Shown here: one piece after another, positions 52,581 through 61,009 of the stretch
Layout of the letters: every line of letters starts with the position of its first letter
Numbering within the stretch: position 1 is the stretch's first letter
NCBI RefSeq assembly: GCF_007301515.1
Contig: NZ_CP041666.1
Coordinates: 2,790,001 to 2,854,000, forward strand
DNA from: Radiobacillus deserti
Lineage (GTDB): Bacteria; Bacillota; Bacilli; Bacillales; Amphibacillaceae
Length of the DNA stretch: 64,000 nt
Direction: 5' to 3'
Program-made: the position numbers and the translations under genes
Notes under the pieces: model-generated
What the model saw: the letters and a program-made list of their open reading frames with translations, nothing else
Database searches by the model: none
Told to the model about the DNA's origin: nothing

Positions 52581-53852
52581 ATGAAAAAATGGATTATTGG
52601 TTTTCTTGCCATTTGCTTAACACTCTCCTCTCTATCTGTAGTCCTTGCGGAAGGGAATCAACATGGAAAAGGGAAAGGATGGCACCATCCACAAAAATTC
52701 CAATTAGGAGTAGAGGTTCTACTAGATGACCAAAAGGAGTTAATTGAAGGAAAACGAGTAGGACTCATCACAAATCCCACTGGAGTGGATCAGGACTTAA
52801 ACAGTATTGTCGATCGATTACACAAGGACCCTGATGTAGAATTAACAGCACTTTATGGACCAGAGCACGGGGTTAGAGGGAGTGCTCAAGCTGGAGAATA
52901 TGTCGAGTATTACATCGATGAAGAAACAGGACTTCCAGTGTACAGTCTATACGGCGAAACAAGAAAGCCAACACCAGAAATGTTAGAAAATATTGATGTA
53001 TTGCTGTTCGATATCCAAGATGTAGGAACGAGATTCTATACGTACATCTATACGATGGCTTACGCGATGGAAGCAGCGAAAGAAAATAACATTCCTTTCA
53101 TTGTGTTAGATCGTCCAAATCCGATAAACGGAGAGGACGTAGAGGGGCCTGTCTTGGATCCAGAATATAAATCATTCGTCGGAAACTACCCAATCCCACT
53201 TCGCCACGGAATGACAGTAGGAGAACTAGCGAAGCTATTCAATGAAGAATATGAAATCGGTGCAGATTTAACTGTGGTTGAAATGAACGGCTGGGATCGG
53301 GAGGAATACTATGATGAGACACCGTTAGAATTCGTCCTTCCATCTCCGAACATGCCAACATTGGATACCGCTTTAGTATATCCTGGAGCTGCTTTAATTG
53401 AAGGAACCAACGTATCCGAAGGACGAGGTACAACAAAACCGTTCCAGCTTATCGGGGCACCATTTATTAATAGTACAGACCTAGCAAAAGCCTTAAATGA
53501 TAAGAATATTCCTGGAGTTGTCTTTCGAGCAGCATCCTTTACCCCTTCCTTCTCCAAACATAGTGGACAATTATCCAATGGGGTAGAAATTTTCGTAAAG
53601 GATCGTGATAAATTTTCTCCCGTTTTAACCGGGTTACACATTGTGAAAACCATCCATGACATGTACCCTGAGGATTTTGAATTCAGAGCTGAAAACAGCG
53701 CTGGTGTTTCCTTCTTTGATTTATTAGTTGGGAACGGCTGGATTCGAGATGCAATAGAAGAAGGAAAATCGGTGGAAGAGATACAAAAACAATGGAAGAA
53801 AGACCTATTTAAGTTCAAAAAATTAAGAAAAGAGTATCTACTTTATAGATAA
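52581..53852 (+). CDS. namZ: Exo-beta-N-acetylmuramidase NamZ (DUF1343, GH171)
   Basis: 423 aa. Signal peptide (~1-23), then the DUF1343 signatures: GKRVGLITNPTGVD, ALYGPEHGVRGSAQAGE, LLFDIQDVGTRFYTYIYTM, VLDRPNPINGEDVEGPVLD, LRHGMTVGELAKLFN and EGTNVSEGRGTTKPFQLIGAPF. B. subtilis NamZ (YbbC) releases MurNAc from the non-reducing ends of peptidoglycan chains and works with NagZ. AAAGGGGT before ATG, 70 nt after nagZ. Confidence 0.94.
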   Translation: MKKWIIGFLAICLTLSSLSVVLAEGNQHGKGKGWHHPQKFQLGVEVLLDDQKELIEGKRVGLITNPTGVDQDLNSIVDRLHKDPDVELTALYGPEHGVRGSAQAGEYVEYYIDEETGLPVYSLYGETRKPTPEMLENIDVLLFDIQDVGTRFYTYIYTMAYAMEAAKENNIPFIVLDRPNPINGEDVEGPVLDPEYKSFVGNYPIPLRHGMTVGELAKLFNEEYEIGADLTVVEMNGWDREEYYDETPLEFVLPSPNMPTLDTALVYPGAALIEGTNVSEGRGTTKPFQLIGAPFINSTDLAKALNDKNIPGVVFRAASFTPSFSKHSGQLSNGVEIFVKDRDKFSPVLTGLHIVKTIHDMYPEDFEFRAENSAGVSFFDLLVGNGWIRDAIEEGKSVEEIQKQWKKDLFKFKKLRKEYLLYR

Positions 53853-53855
53853 AAC

Positions 53856-53895
53856 AAAAAAGGACGCGTCGTTTACGAACGATGCGTCCTTTTTT
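53856..53895. terminator. Bidirectional terminator between namZ and murQ
   Basis: An 18-bp stem with one mismatch (AAAAAAGGACGC.TCGTT...AACGA.GCGTCCTTTTTT), loop TACG. It overlaps the last codons of murQ and serves both convergent genes. Confidence 0.9.
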
Positions 53896-54811
53896 GCATC
53901 ACATTTTCTTCTGTCAAAGCAGCCATTGCATGGGGAAAATGATCGTTGTAAGCCATCAAGGTTTCCTCCGCCTTTTTCTTGTCAATACCGAACATAATCA
54001 TTAATATTGCGATTCTTGTATCTCCATCTGCGCGCTGCGAGAACTGTTTTGCGGTTTCTTCCGATACGCCGGTAATTTCTTTTATAATCGAAATCGACCG
54101 TTTTCGAAGCTTGGCATTTGTAGCCTGCAAGTTGACCATGTAATTTTGATACACTTTTCCTAGTTTGATCATCGAAGTTGTTGAAATCATATTTAATACC
54201 ATCTTTTGCGCGGTCCCCGCCTTCAACCGAGTAGAGCCTGTTACGATTTCAGGTCCGACTGGCACCTCTATAGGATACTTGGCTACTTGGCTTAAGGCTG
54301 AATTTTTATTACAACTTATCCCTACTGTTGGAATATTGATTTCATTCGCATATTCCAATGCACCTAGAACATAAGGTGTTCTCCCGCTAGAAGCAATCCC
54401 TATGACTACATCTCGATCTGTTAAAGCTTCCATCGCCTTCTTCCTGCCTGCAGCTTTATCGTCCTCTGCATTCTCCACTGCATATCGTAATGCATAATCT
54501 CCACCTGCGATAATGCCGTTAATCAATGTACTAGGAACACCAAATGTAGGAGGACATTCTGAAGCATCTAACACTCCTAATCTCCCACTCGTTCCTGCCC
54601 CAAAGTAAAAAACTCTCCCGCCATCCTTCAGACAAGCTACTACTCGATCTATTGCCCTCTCTATTTGTGGGAGTGCCTTCTGAACACAGTCGACGACCGT
54701 GTGATCCTCTTGATTCATTAATTCAATTATCTGTTTCGTGGAAAACGCATGAAGGTTTTCCGATTGCTCGTTCTTCATTTCAGTTACGTTTGAAAAATTG
54801 ATTTCCGTCAT
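53873..54811 (-). CDS. murQ: N-acetylmuramic acid 6-phosphate etherase MurQ
   Basis: About 312 aa. SIS-domain enzyme: VFYFGAGTSGRLGVLDASECPPTFG (~68-92), IAGGDYALRYAVENAEDD, VIGIASSGRTPYVLGAL, and GPEIVTGSTRLKAGTAQKMVLNMIST match MurQ along its length. It splits MurNAc-6P into GlcNAc-6P and D-lactate. ATG 54811 has GGAGG 8 nt upstream; the frame extends 15 nt. It follows the sugar-kinase gene that would supply MurNAc-6P. Confidence 0.95.
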   Translation of the reverse strand: MTEINFSNVTEMKNEQSENLHAFSTKQIIELMNQEDHTVVDCVQKALPQIERAIDRVVACLKDGGRVFYFGAGTSGRLGVLDASECPPTFGVPSTLINGIIAGGDYALRYAVENAEDDKAAGRKKAMEALTDRDVVIGIASSGRTPYVLGALEYANEINIPTVGISCNKNSALSQVAKYPIEVPVGPEIVTGSTRLKAGTAQKMVLNMISTTSMIKLGKVYQNYMVNLQATNAKLRKRSISIIKEITGVSEETAKQFSQRADGDTRIAILMIMFGIDKKKAEETLMAYNDHFPHAMAALTEENVMQKRTHRS

Positions 54812-54815
54812 ACCG

Positions 54816-55823
54816 TCAGCCTCCATTGGTAGCTTCTATGCCGATATTTTCAAGCCAAGATCGGCCTACTCGTTCTCTTATATTAGGATGTCCACTCTTC
54901 TCTAACATGTACAAATAAGCACCAACTACTGGCGGAAAGGTTGGAAAAATAAGCTCCTTGTGGAGGTTATTCTGTTCAATTGCCTGTACAAACCGTTGCT
55001 TAAAATAGGAGGATTGGAACAACCCACCTGTTAATACGAGTGGATCGTGTAAAAGTGCTGAGTGATGGCGCACACTTGCCCTTAACAGATCCAATAATCC
55101 CTCGATTTCTTTTCCTACAAGTTGGACGGCTACAGGATCACCAGTTGACGCAAGCTTCAGCACTGGCCTCGCCAATGATGCAACAGTTTGTCTCGGACTA
55201 GTACTTTCATAAATCGCTGTCACAAATCCACTAGGATGTTGCAGGTGTAAAAATTCCATGATGGTTTCCGTCAACTCCGTCTTTTCTCCCCTGCCATCAT
55301 ACGCCTTCATAATGGAACGAAGTGCTTCTCTCCCAATCGCAAATCCGCTACCTTCGTCCCCAAATAAGTAGCCCCATCCTCCGACTCGTATAGGAGGGGC
55401 TGCTTCTTCTGGTACCGCGTACACAATGGAACCTGTTCCAGCAATAAGCACAGTGCCTGAGCTGGATGCTGTTCCACTTTTCAGTGCACTTACTGCATCG
55501 TTACTTACTAAGATCGGACAAGTTAATTGCTCATGGAAGGATGTCATCCATTGTTTCCATCTAGCGACATCCTCTCTTCGATCTCCACCAGCGGTACTAA
55601 CAAAGATCCCTTTAATACACTCTGGTGTTATGTCAATTTGCTCCATTACTTGTTTCAACAAAAGATGGATTTGGGATTCGATAAAAGCGGGAGGGTTTGA
55701 TTTTATATTGGTCGATCCAACCTCAACGAACGCCAAAATATCTCCATATGAATTCCCAACTACGCATTGTGTTTTTGTTCCACCACCATCGATTCCGATA
55801 TATAGTTCCTTATTTAACGGCAC
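54816..55823 (-). CDS. murK: BadF/BcrAD-type amino-sugar kinase (probable MurNAc/GlcNAc kinase)
   Basis: 335 aa, ASKHA fold: phosphate-1 loop YIGIDGGGTKTQCVV, GIFVSTAGGDR, VSNDAVSAL, phosphate-2 loop VLIAGTGSIVYAV and GGWGYLFGDEGSGFAIGREALR, adenosine motif LVLTGGLFQSSYF. This branch includes GlcNAc kinase and clostridial MurK, which phosphorylates MurNAc and GlcNAc. Next to murQ and an ABC importer, a MurNAc-kinase role is strongly suggested. The gene begins inside the permease 3' end (14-nt overlap). Confidence 0.85.
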   Translation of the reverse strand: MPLNKELYIGIDGGGTKTQCVVGNSYGDILAFVEVGSTNIKSNPPAFIESQIHLLLKQVMEQIDITPECIKGIFVSTAGGDRREDVARWKQWMTSFHEQLTCPILVSNDAVSALKSGTASSSGTVLIAGTGSIVYAVPEEAAPPIRVGGWGYLFGDEGSGFAIGREALRSIMKAYDGRGEKTELTETIMEFLHLQHPSGFVTAIYESTSPRQTVASLARPVLKLASTGDPVAVQLVGKEIEGLLDLLRASVRHHSALLHDPLVLTGGLFQSSYFKQRFVQAIEQNNLHKELIFPTFPPVVGAYLYMLEKSGHPNIRERVGRSWLENIGIEATNGG

Positions 55824-56634
55824 CGTCAGTCAATCCCTCCATAAATTGTTTGGATGCGATAAAGAATAGTACAATCATTGGCAAGGAGGATAGTGTTAAC
55901 CCGGCGAACAAGGCGCCCCAATCTGCAGAATGCTCTCCGAACAAAGAAAGCATTCCAACTGGAATTGTCTTCTTCACGTCATCCGTAATAAAGATAAGTG
56001 GGAAGAAAAAGTCATTCCAAGACTGGATGAAGTTAATAATCGCTACGGTACCGATTGCTGGTCGCATTAGCGGTAGCACAACATTCCAAAGAATACGTAG
56101 ATCACTTGCTCCATCCATACGCGCCGCCTCCTCTAGCTCGCGTTGCATCGTCCGAAAAAACCCAGTAAGAATAAGAATCGATAATGGAATTCCTTGAGCG
56201 GTGTACATAAAAATTAAAGACCATAACGAATTAAGCAAGTCTAAATTTTTCATGATGACGAACAGTGGAACAATCCCCAATTTGATGGGAATCATCATTC
56301 CCATTAAGAAAAAGAAAAACATAAAGTTATTCCACCAGAAGGTGTACCTCGCAATATAAAAGGCAGCTAACGATGTGGTGACTAAAATAAGGATTACGGA
56401 CGTCACACTTACAATGGCACTATTGTAAAAATAAGTCATGAAAGGAATTTGATCCAGTAACGTTTGATAGGTTTCTAAACTAAACGATTTTGGTAGAGAT
56501 AAAGGATTCATAAAGATTTCTCTACTCGGTTTAAAGGATGATAAAATCATCAAAATGATTGGGTAAAGACTGATGGAGGCAAACACAAAGGCAATGACAT
56601 AGTATAACGGCTTCGTCCAAATCGTATCCTTCAT
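55810..56634 (-). CDS. Carbohydrate ABC permease (MalG-type), probable amino-sugar importer
   Basis: 274 aa, six spans. The EAA loop reads LEEAARMDGASDLRILWNVVLPLMRPAIG (residues ~165-195), typical of MalG-family permeases. It overlaps the kinase gene and follows the other permease by 11 nt. Acts with the solute-binding lipoprotein encoded upstream; the ATPase is not in the window and may be a shared MsmX-type subunit. Confidence 0.9.
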   Translation of the reverse strand: MKDTIWTKPLYYVIAFVFASISLYPIILMILSSFKPSREIFMNPLSLPKSFSLETYQTLLDQIPFMTYFYNSAIVSVTSVILILVTTSLAAFYIARYTFWWNNFMFFFFLMGMMIPIKLGIVPLFVIMKNLDLLNSLWSLIFMYTAQGIPLSILILTGFFRTMQRELEEAARMDGASDLRILWNVVLPLMRPAIGTVAIINFIQSWNDFFFPLIFITDDVKKTIPVGMLSLFGEHSADWGALFAGLTLSSLPMIVLFFIASKQFMEGLTDGAVK

Positions 56635-56645
56635 TATTCTCCCTC

Positions 56646-57596
56646 CTACATCTCTACTTCTTTTTTCTGCATAAATTTAAGCAATAAGGCTGTAAACGTC
56701 GAAATGAAAATAAATAAAACGACGGCAAGTGCAGATCCAAGTCCAATAGCGGTGGAATCTCCAGTCGAGCCACCAAATGCTAAGCGATAAAAGTACACGG
56801 CCAGTGTATCCGTCGAATGATATGGCTCCCCTTGTGACCCTTGCATCGCATAGACTAATTCAAAGGCTTCAAACGACTGGATAAAGGTGAGGACCGTTGT
56901 AATCATAATGGATGGGATCATCAGCGGTAGCATGATGGTTTTCAGCATTTTGAATTCTTTCGCTCCATCCAATGTCGCCGCTTCTAGCAGCTCCTTTGGA
57001 ATGGCTTGAAAACCAGCCAAAAAAATAAGAAGCATAAACCCAATGCCGAACCAACAGTTTACAAGAATGATGGTCATAAGCGCCGTATCTGGATCCCCAA
57101 GCCATGCTTTTTGTAAATTTTCTAACCCGAATTTGCCAAGAATCACATTTAAAGCGCCGAAATTCGGATTCAAAATTAATTTCCATAAAAATCCGACTAC
57201 AATCACCGATAACAATCTTGGCAAAAATAAAGCAATTTTAAAAAACTCTCCAAACTTTAGCTTTTTGTAGATTAAGTAAGCTAAGAAAAAGGCAATCGCA
57301 TTTTGAAAGACAAGCTGGACTACAAAATAAATAATGTTATGACCAAATGCATTCCAAAAGTACCCACTAAATGGTTCTAATGTAAACAAATCTACGAAGT
57401 TCGCAAAGCCAACAAAGTCTCCTCTAATCATCCCATTCCAGTCGAAAAAACTATAAGAAAGGGCAGCTAAAAGAGGATAGACGATGAACAGCCCATACAC
57501 GAACAGGGCAGGAATCGGAAAAAGATGGATGGCCCATCTTTTCCAGTTCCTTTTCTGTTTGTTGCGGTTTAAATTCTTATTTATTTCTAACTCCAT
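56646..57596 (-). CDS. Carbohydrate ABC permease (MalF-type), probable amino-sugar importer
   Basis: 316 aa, a basic N-terminus then six spans. EAA loop LLEAATLDGAKEFKMLKTIMLPLMIPSI (~200-228). It follows the binding-protein gene by 22 nt. Partner of the MalG-type permease downstream. Confidence 0.9.
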   Translation of the reverse strand: MELEINKNLNRNKQKRNWKRWAIHLFPIPALFVYGLFIVYPLLAALSYSFFDWNGMIRGDFVGFANFVDLFTLEPFSGYFWNAFGHNIIYFVVQLVFQNAIAFFLAYLIYKKLKFGEFFKIALFLPRLLSVIVVGFLWKLILNPNFGALNVILGKFGLENLQKAWLGDPDTALMTIILVNCWFGIGFMLLIFLAGFQAIPKELLEAATLDGAKEFKMLKTIMLPLMIPSIMITTVLTFIQSFEAFELVYAMQGSQGEPYHSTDTLAVYFYRLAFGGSTGDSTAIGLGSALAVVLFIFISTFTALLLKFMQKKEVEM

Positions 57597-57618
57597 TGTG
57601 TACCGCCCACCTTACGAA

Positions 57619-58917
57619 TTATTGAAAAGGTTCAAACCAAGTAGAAGCATTCTCCTGTAGAGACTCCGCTACTCCTTCTGGGGTTTGTTCTCCTAAATAC
57701 ATGCCTTGCAGTTCTGTTTCTAACGTTGCTTTAGTTGTTGGATTTCCACCAGCGAAATGTACAAGCATCATATACGGTGTAGAATTCGTTTCTACCGCTT
57801 TCGCTAGACTGTTGACCAATTCATCATCTGTTTCAACACCAGGGATTGCACTAATCATTTTGAATTTTTCTGTGAATAAATTTCCAAATTCTTTCGTCGT
57901 CATGAATTCCACGAACTTCTTCGCTTCTTCCACATGCTCAGAGTTTGCGTTTACCCCGTATGACCCATCTACCCATGTTGTGATCGTTGGGTCTTTACCC
58001 ACTGCAGATGGCATCGGGAAAAATCCTAATTCTAAATCTGGATTCATTTCTCGAAGTACTTCTATCTCCCAGCTACCTAGTGGGAACATGGCTGCCGTTT
58101 CTGTGAAGAATAAGGTACGGATGTCTTCCATTCCTAGACCTTCGTAGTTATCTGGGAAATATTGCTTTAACTCATCCATTGCTTTAATCGAATTCAAAAA
58201 CTCTTCACTAGTGAAGTCGGTTTCTCCAGCGGTAATCTTTTCCACAAAATCGTTTGCTCCGTAATGAGCGGGACCTACAATTCCGTGTGCTAGAGATAGT
58301 AACCAACCTTCTTTTGTTCCTAGAGAAATTGGCGTATAATCCTCACTTTTCAACGTTTCACAAAGCTCGATAAATGCCTCCCAGATTTTCGGTTCTTCTA
58401 AGCCAAGTTCTTCAAAGATTGCCTTGTTGTAAAACATTTGAGTCGTACTAATGTTTAGTGGTACACCATATTGTTTTCCATCCGATCCTTTAGAAGCAGA
58501 TAGAGAAGACTCTGGGAATACATCTAGTCCTTCAATATCATCTAATGGCGCCAAGTATCCTTGGTCTGCAAGTTCAATACCAGGTGCATACGGGCGTAAA
58601 TGGATAATATCTGGCCCCTCTCCTCCCTTAAGAGCTGTATTTAGAATCGTGTTGTATTCCGTATTCTTGGAAGGTTTAAACTCCACATTGATATCTGGAT
58701 ACTTTTCATTAAATGCATCAATGACAGTTTGGTATTTTTCTGTATCTTCTGTGCGCCAACTACCAATTGTTAACGTAACGCCATCCGATTTTTCTGCGCT
58801 CTCTCCTTCTGTACTGTCTCCTCCTTTAGATCCTGCATCGTCTGAAGCACATGCTGCCAAAACAAGTACAAACAAAGTAAACAAACTAGCTAACCAAAAC
58901 TTATTCAGACTCTTCAA
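57619..58917 (-). CDS. Carbohydrate ABC solute-binding lipoprotein (probable MurNAc/GlcNAc type)
   Basis: 432 aa. Lipoprotein signal with lipobox VLAACASD (Cys ~23), an acidic/Gly linker, then a family 1 extracellular solute-binding fold (VTLTIGSWRTEDTEKYQTVIDAFNEKYPDINVEF, GPDIIHLRPYAPG, FPLGSWEIEVLREMNPD, FFPMPSAVG). Position within the MurR-AmiE-MurQ operon suggests it captures MurNAc or muropeptide sugars. It starts 28 nt after the AmiE-like gene ends. Confidence 0.9.
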   Translation of the reverse strand: MKSLNKFWLASLFTLFVLVLAACASDDAGSKGGDSTEGESAEKSDGVTLTIGSWRTEDTEKYQTVIDAFNEKYPDINVEFKPSKNTEYNTILNTALKGGEGPDIIHLRPYAPGIELADQGYLAPLDDIEGLDVFPESSLSASKGSDGKQYGVPLNISTTQMFYNKAIFEELGLEEPKIWEAFIELCETLKSEDYTPISLGTKEGWLLSLAHGIVGPAHYGANDFVEKITAGETDFTSEEFLNSIKAMDELKQYFPDNYEGLGMEDIRTLFFTETAAMFPLGSWEIEVLREMNPDLELGFFPMPSAVGKDPTITTWVDGSYGVNANSEHVEEAKKFVEFMTTKEFGNLFTEKFKMISAIPGVETDDELVNSLAKAVETNSTPYMMLVHFAGGNPTTKATLETELQGMYLGEQTPEGVAESLQENASTWFEPFQ

Positions 58918-58945
58918 CGTATTGACCTCCTAAAATTTTATATAT

Positions 58946-59942
58946 TTAGCTCCTTTTAGAGTAAAAGGAGTAAATCAATGAATGTAAGGTAGATCTAATC
59001 TCTTTAATCTTGGTGTTTCTTCCAAAATGAACGGCATTGGTTAGGAAGATGACTACCAATTCTTCCTTCGGGTCTACAAACAGACTCGTTCCTGTAAAAC
59101 CTGTGTGACCGAATGTGCCTAGCGGCCAACTCTTACCACATGCTAAGCAATCTTCGCTGTCCTGATAGACTTGAAAACCGAGCCCTCTATTTCCCCTTTT
59201 TTCTGTTAAAACGCTTTCAATGATAGTTTCCGGAAGAACACCTTGGGTCTCTGGGTAAAGCATATAGTTAGCGAATCGAGCCAGATTAGAAGCAGTGGAA
59301 AACAAGCCTGCACTCCCGCTTACTTGACCTAGCTGATACGTCTTTTTCATCATGTACCACTCCTTGCAAAAAGGAGCTTTTATCTCGTTCAGTTGCCGCC
59401 GCTTTTCGCTTTTCTTCCTCGGTTAACAAGTACTTCGTTTGAAAAAGCTCCCACGGCTCCAAAATAGTCTGCTGAATAAATATATGTAAAGGCTGATTCG
59501 TTACACGCTCAATAATGCGCCCTAACAAAATCATACCTAAGTCACTATATAGAACTTGTTTGCCAGGTTCATAGATAAGATTCGTGGATAAAACCTCTTT
59601 TATCACGTCTCTATTCCTGTGACGGTCCACCCTGTTTAAATCAGCTGGTAAACCGGAGGCATGCGTAAGTAAATGTTCAATTACAACATCAGGAAAGCGA
59701 AACTCTGGAATATACGTTTGCACTTGTTCCTGAACGTTAAGCATCTTGGTTGCGTGTAAAAAAAGAATGGCTGGGGTCGTAGCCACCACCTTCGTTAATG
59801 AGGCTATATCAAATAACGTATCTCTATCAATCTGTTGATTTTCTCCATACTTGTTTTGAAAATGACCAAAGGCTTGATGATAGACTTCTTGATTAGATTT
59901 TGTGATTAATAGGACTGCACCAGGAATTTGCCTACTTTCCAC
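58946..59942 (-). pseudogene. AmiE-like serine hydrolase (beta-lactamase fold), frameshifted
   Basis: About 333 residues. RQIPGAVLLITKSNQEVYH at the N-terminus, SxxK in DIASLTKVVATTP (~50), YSDLGMILLG (the YxN equivalent) and FGHTGFTGTS (the KTG equivalent) place it in the class C beta-lactamase/AmiE group. B. subtilis AmiE (YbbE) is an N-acetylmuramyl-L-alanine amidase in the same recycling operon. The frame breaks at 59343-59347; removing one T (+ strand) gives HDEKTYQLGQVSGSAGLFST. The GTG start at 59942 has no ribosome site and the N-terminus looks short. A GTG-started MFEQYI... leader overlapping the murR stop is one indel away, in the TATATATA run near 59955. Possibly two sequencing errors. 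Confidence 0.78.
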
Positions 59943-59963
59943 CTGTTCACGTATATATATTGT

Positions 59964-60818
59964 TCAAACACGTTTTTTCGTAACTCCTACTGCTTTTCGT
60001 GTTTTTTCCAATGCCCCAATATTGCGATCTTGATCGGATTTAATCACTCCTAAAAACAGCATATCAATTACATTTAATTGAGCAATTCTTGATCCAGTCG
60101 CGCCACTTCGCACGTCCCTTTCCAACGAACGTGTATGAAGCCTGATATCCGCCAAAGCAGACACTGGATTCTTTCCTGATTTCGTTAATGTAATGATGGT
60201 TGCTCCATTTTGTTTGGCAACCTTTAAAGAATCAATAATATCTGTTGTTAAACCACTATACGAGATTCCTAACACGACATCTGCTTCTTGCAAATTAGCC
60301 GATACTGTCGTTTGAGAATCCCGGTCTAATGCTAATTCACACCATCGATTTATTCTTGTAATCTTTTGTTTGAAATCTTGGGCAATGACACCAGATGCAC
60401 CAATACCATAAACCGCTATGACTCTAGCTTCAGCAAGACTGGCAATCGCCTTTTCTAACTCCACTTCTGATAAAACAGAAACGGTTTCTTCAATGGATTG
60501 GATATTGCTCATCGAAACAGATTGAATTAACGATTGAATCGAATCGTCTGCTGGAATGTCTCCGTAAAGTCGGTTATCATAATTCGTTTTTGCTAAGTCT
60601 GAAGCGATTCTCAGCTTTAAATCCTGAAATCCGTCACAGCCTAACTCCTTACTTAATCGAATGATAGTCGCTTCACTTACATCTGTCTCTTCCGCTAACT
60701 TTTGAATGGACATGTTGATTACCTCCGTTGGGTTATTCAACATATATTCCGCCGCTTTTCTTTGCGTAGGCTTAAAGGAATCTAATTGTTCTTTTATAAA
60801 AAGGAGTTCATAGCTCAT
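59964..60818 (-). CDS. murR: RpiR/MurR-family regulator (HTH + SIS domain)
   Basis: 284 aa. The N-terminal HTH_6 domain (FKPTQRKAAEYMLNNPTEVINMSIQKLAEETDVSEATIIRLSKELG) and a C-terminal SIS sugar-phosphate-binding domain (VIAVYGIGASGVIAQDFKQK, VVLGISYSGLTTDIIDSL, ATIITLTKSGKNPVS). It is the first gene of the MurNAc operon and by analogy with MurR senses MurNAc-6P and represses it. Divergent from glcD, with a 190-nt shared regulatory region. Confidence 0.9.
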   Translation of the reverse strand: MSYELLFIKEQLDSFKPTQRKAAEYMLNNPTEVINMSIQKLAEETDVSEATIIRLSKELGCDGFQDLKLRIASDLAKTNYDNRLYGDIPADDSIQSLIQSVSMSNIQSIEETVSVLSEVELEKAIASLAEARVIAVYGIGASGVIAQDFKQKITRINRWCELALDRDSQTTVSANLQEADVVLGISYSGLTTDIIDSLKVAKQNGATIITLTKSGKNPVSALADIRLHTRSLERDVRSGATGSRIAQLNVIDMLFLGVIKSDQDRNIGALEKTRKAVGVTKKRV

Positions 60819-60919
60819 GTTTTTCTTCCCCTTTTGTTGACTTCGAATATTTACTACAGTATATTAAACAATATTTCATTTTACAACACATTTTTGTAAT
60901 AATATTTCATAAATTGTTT

Positions 60920-60981
60920 ATAAAGGATTCCATTTTAAACTTATATCCTTTATGATGAGGTCAAATCTTTTATAAAGAATC
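60920..60981. promoter_or_regulatory. Repeated ATAAAGRAT boxes in the murR-glcD intergenic region
   Basis: ATAAAGGAT (60920-60928), its complement ATCCTTTAT (60945-60953), and a direct variant ATAAAGAAT (60972-60980) are evenly placed before glcD. A -10-like TATGAT (60951-60956) overlaps the second box. They look like regulator binding sites for the glcDF promoter. Confidence 0.4.
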
Positions 60982-61009
60982 CGAGATTTCAAGAAAAGGA
61001 GAAGGTCCC

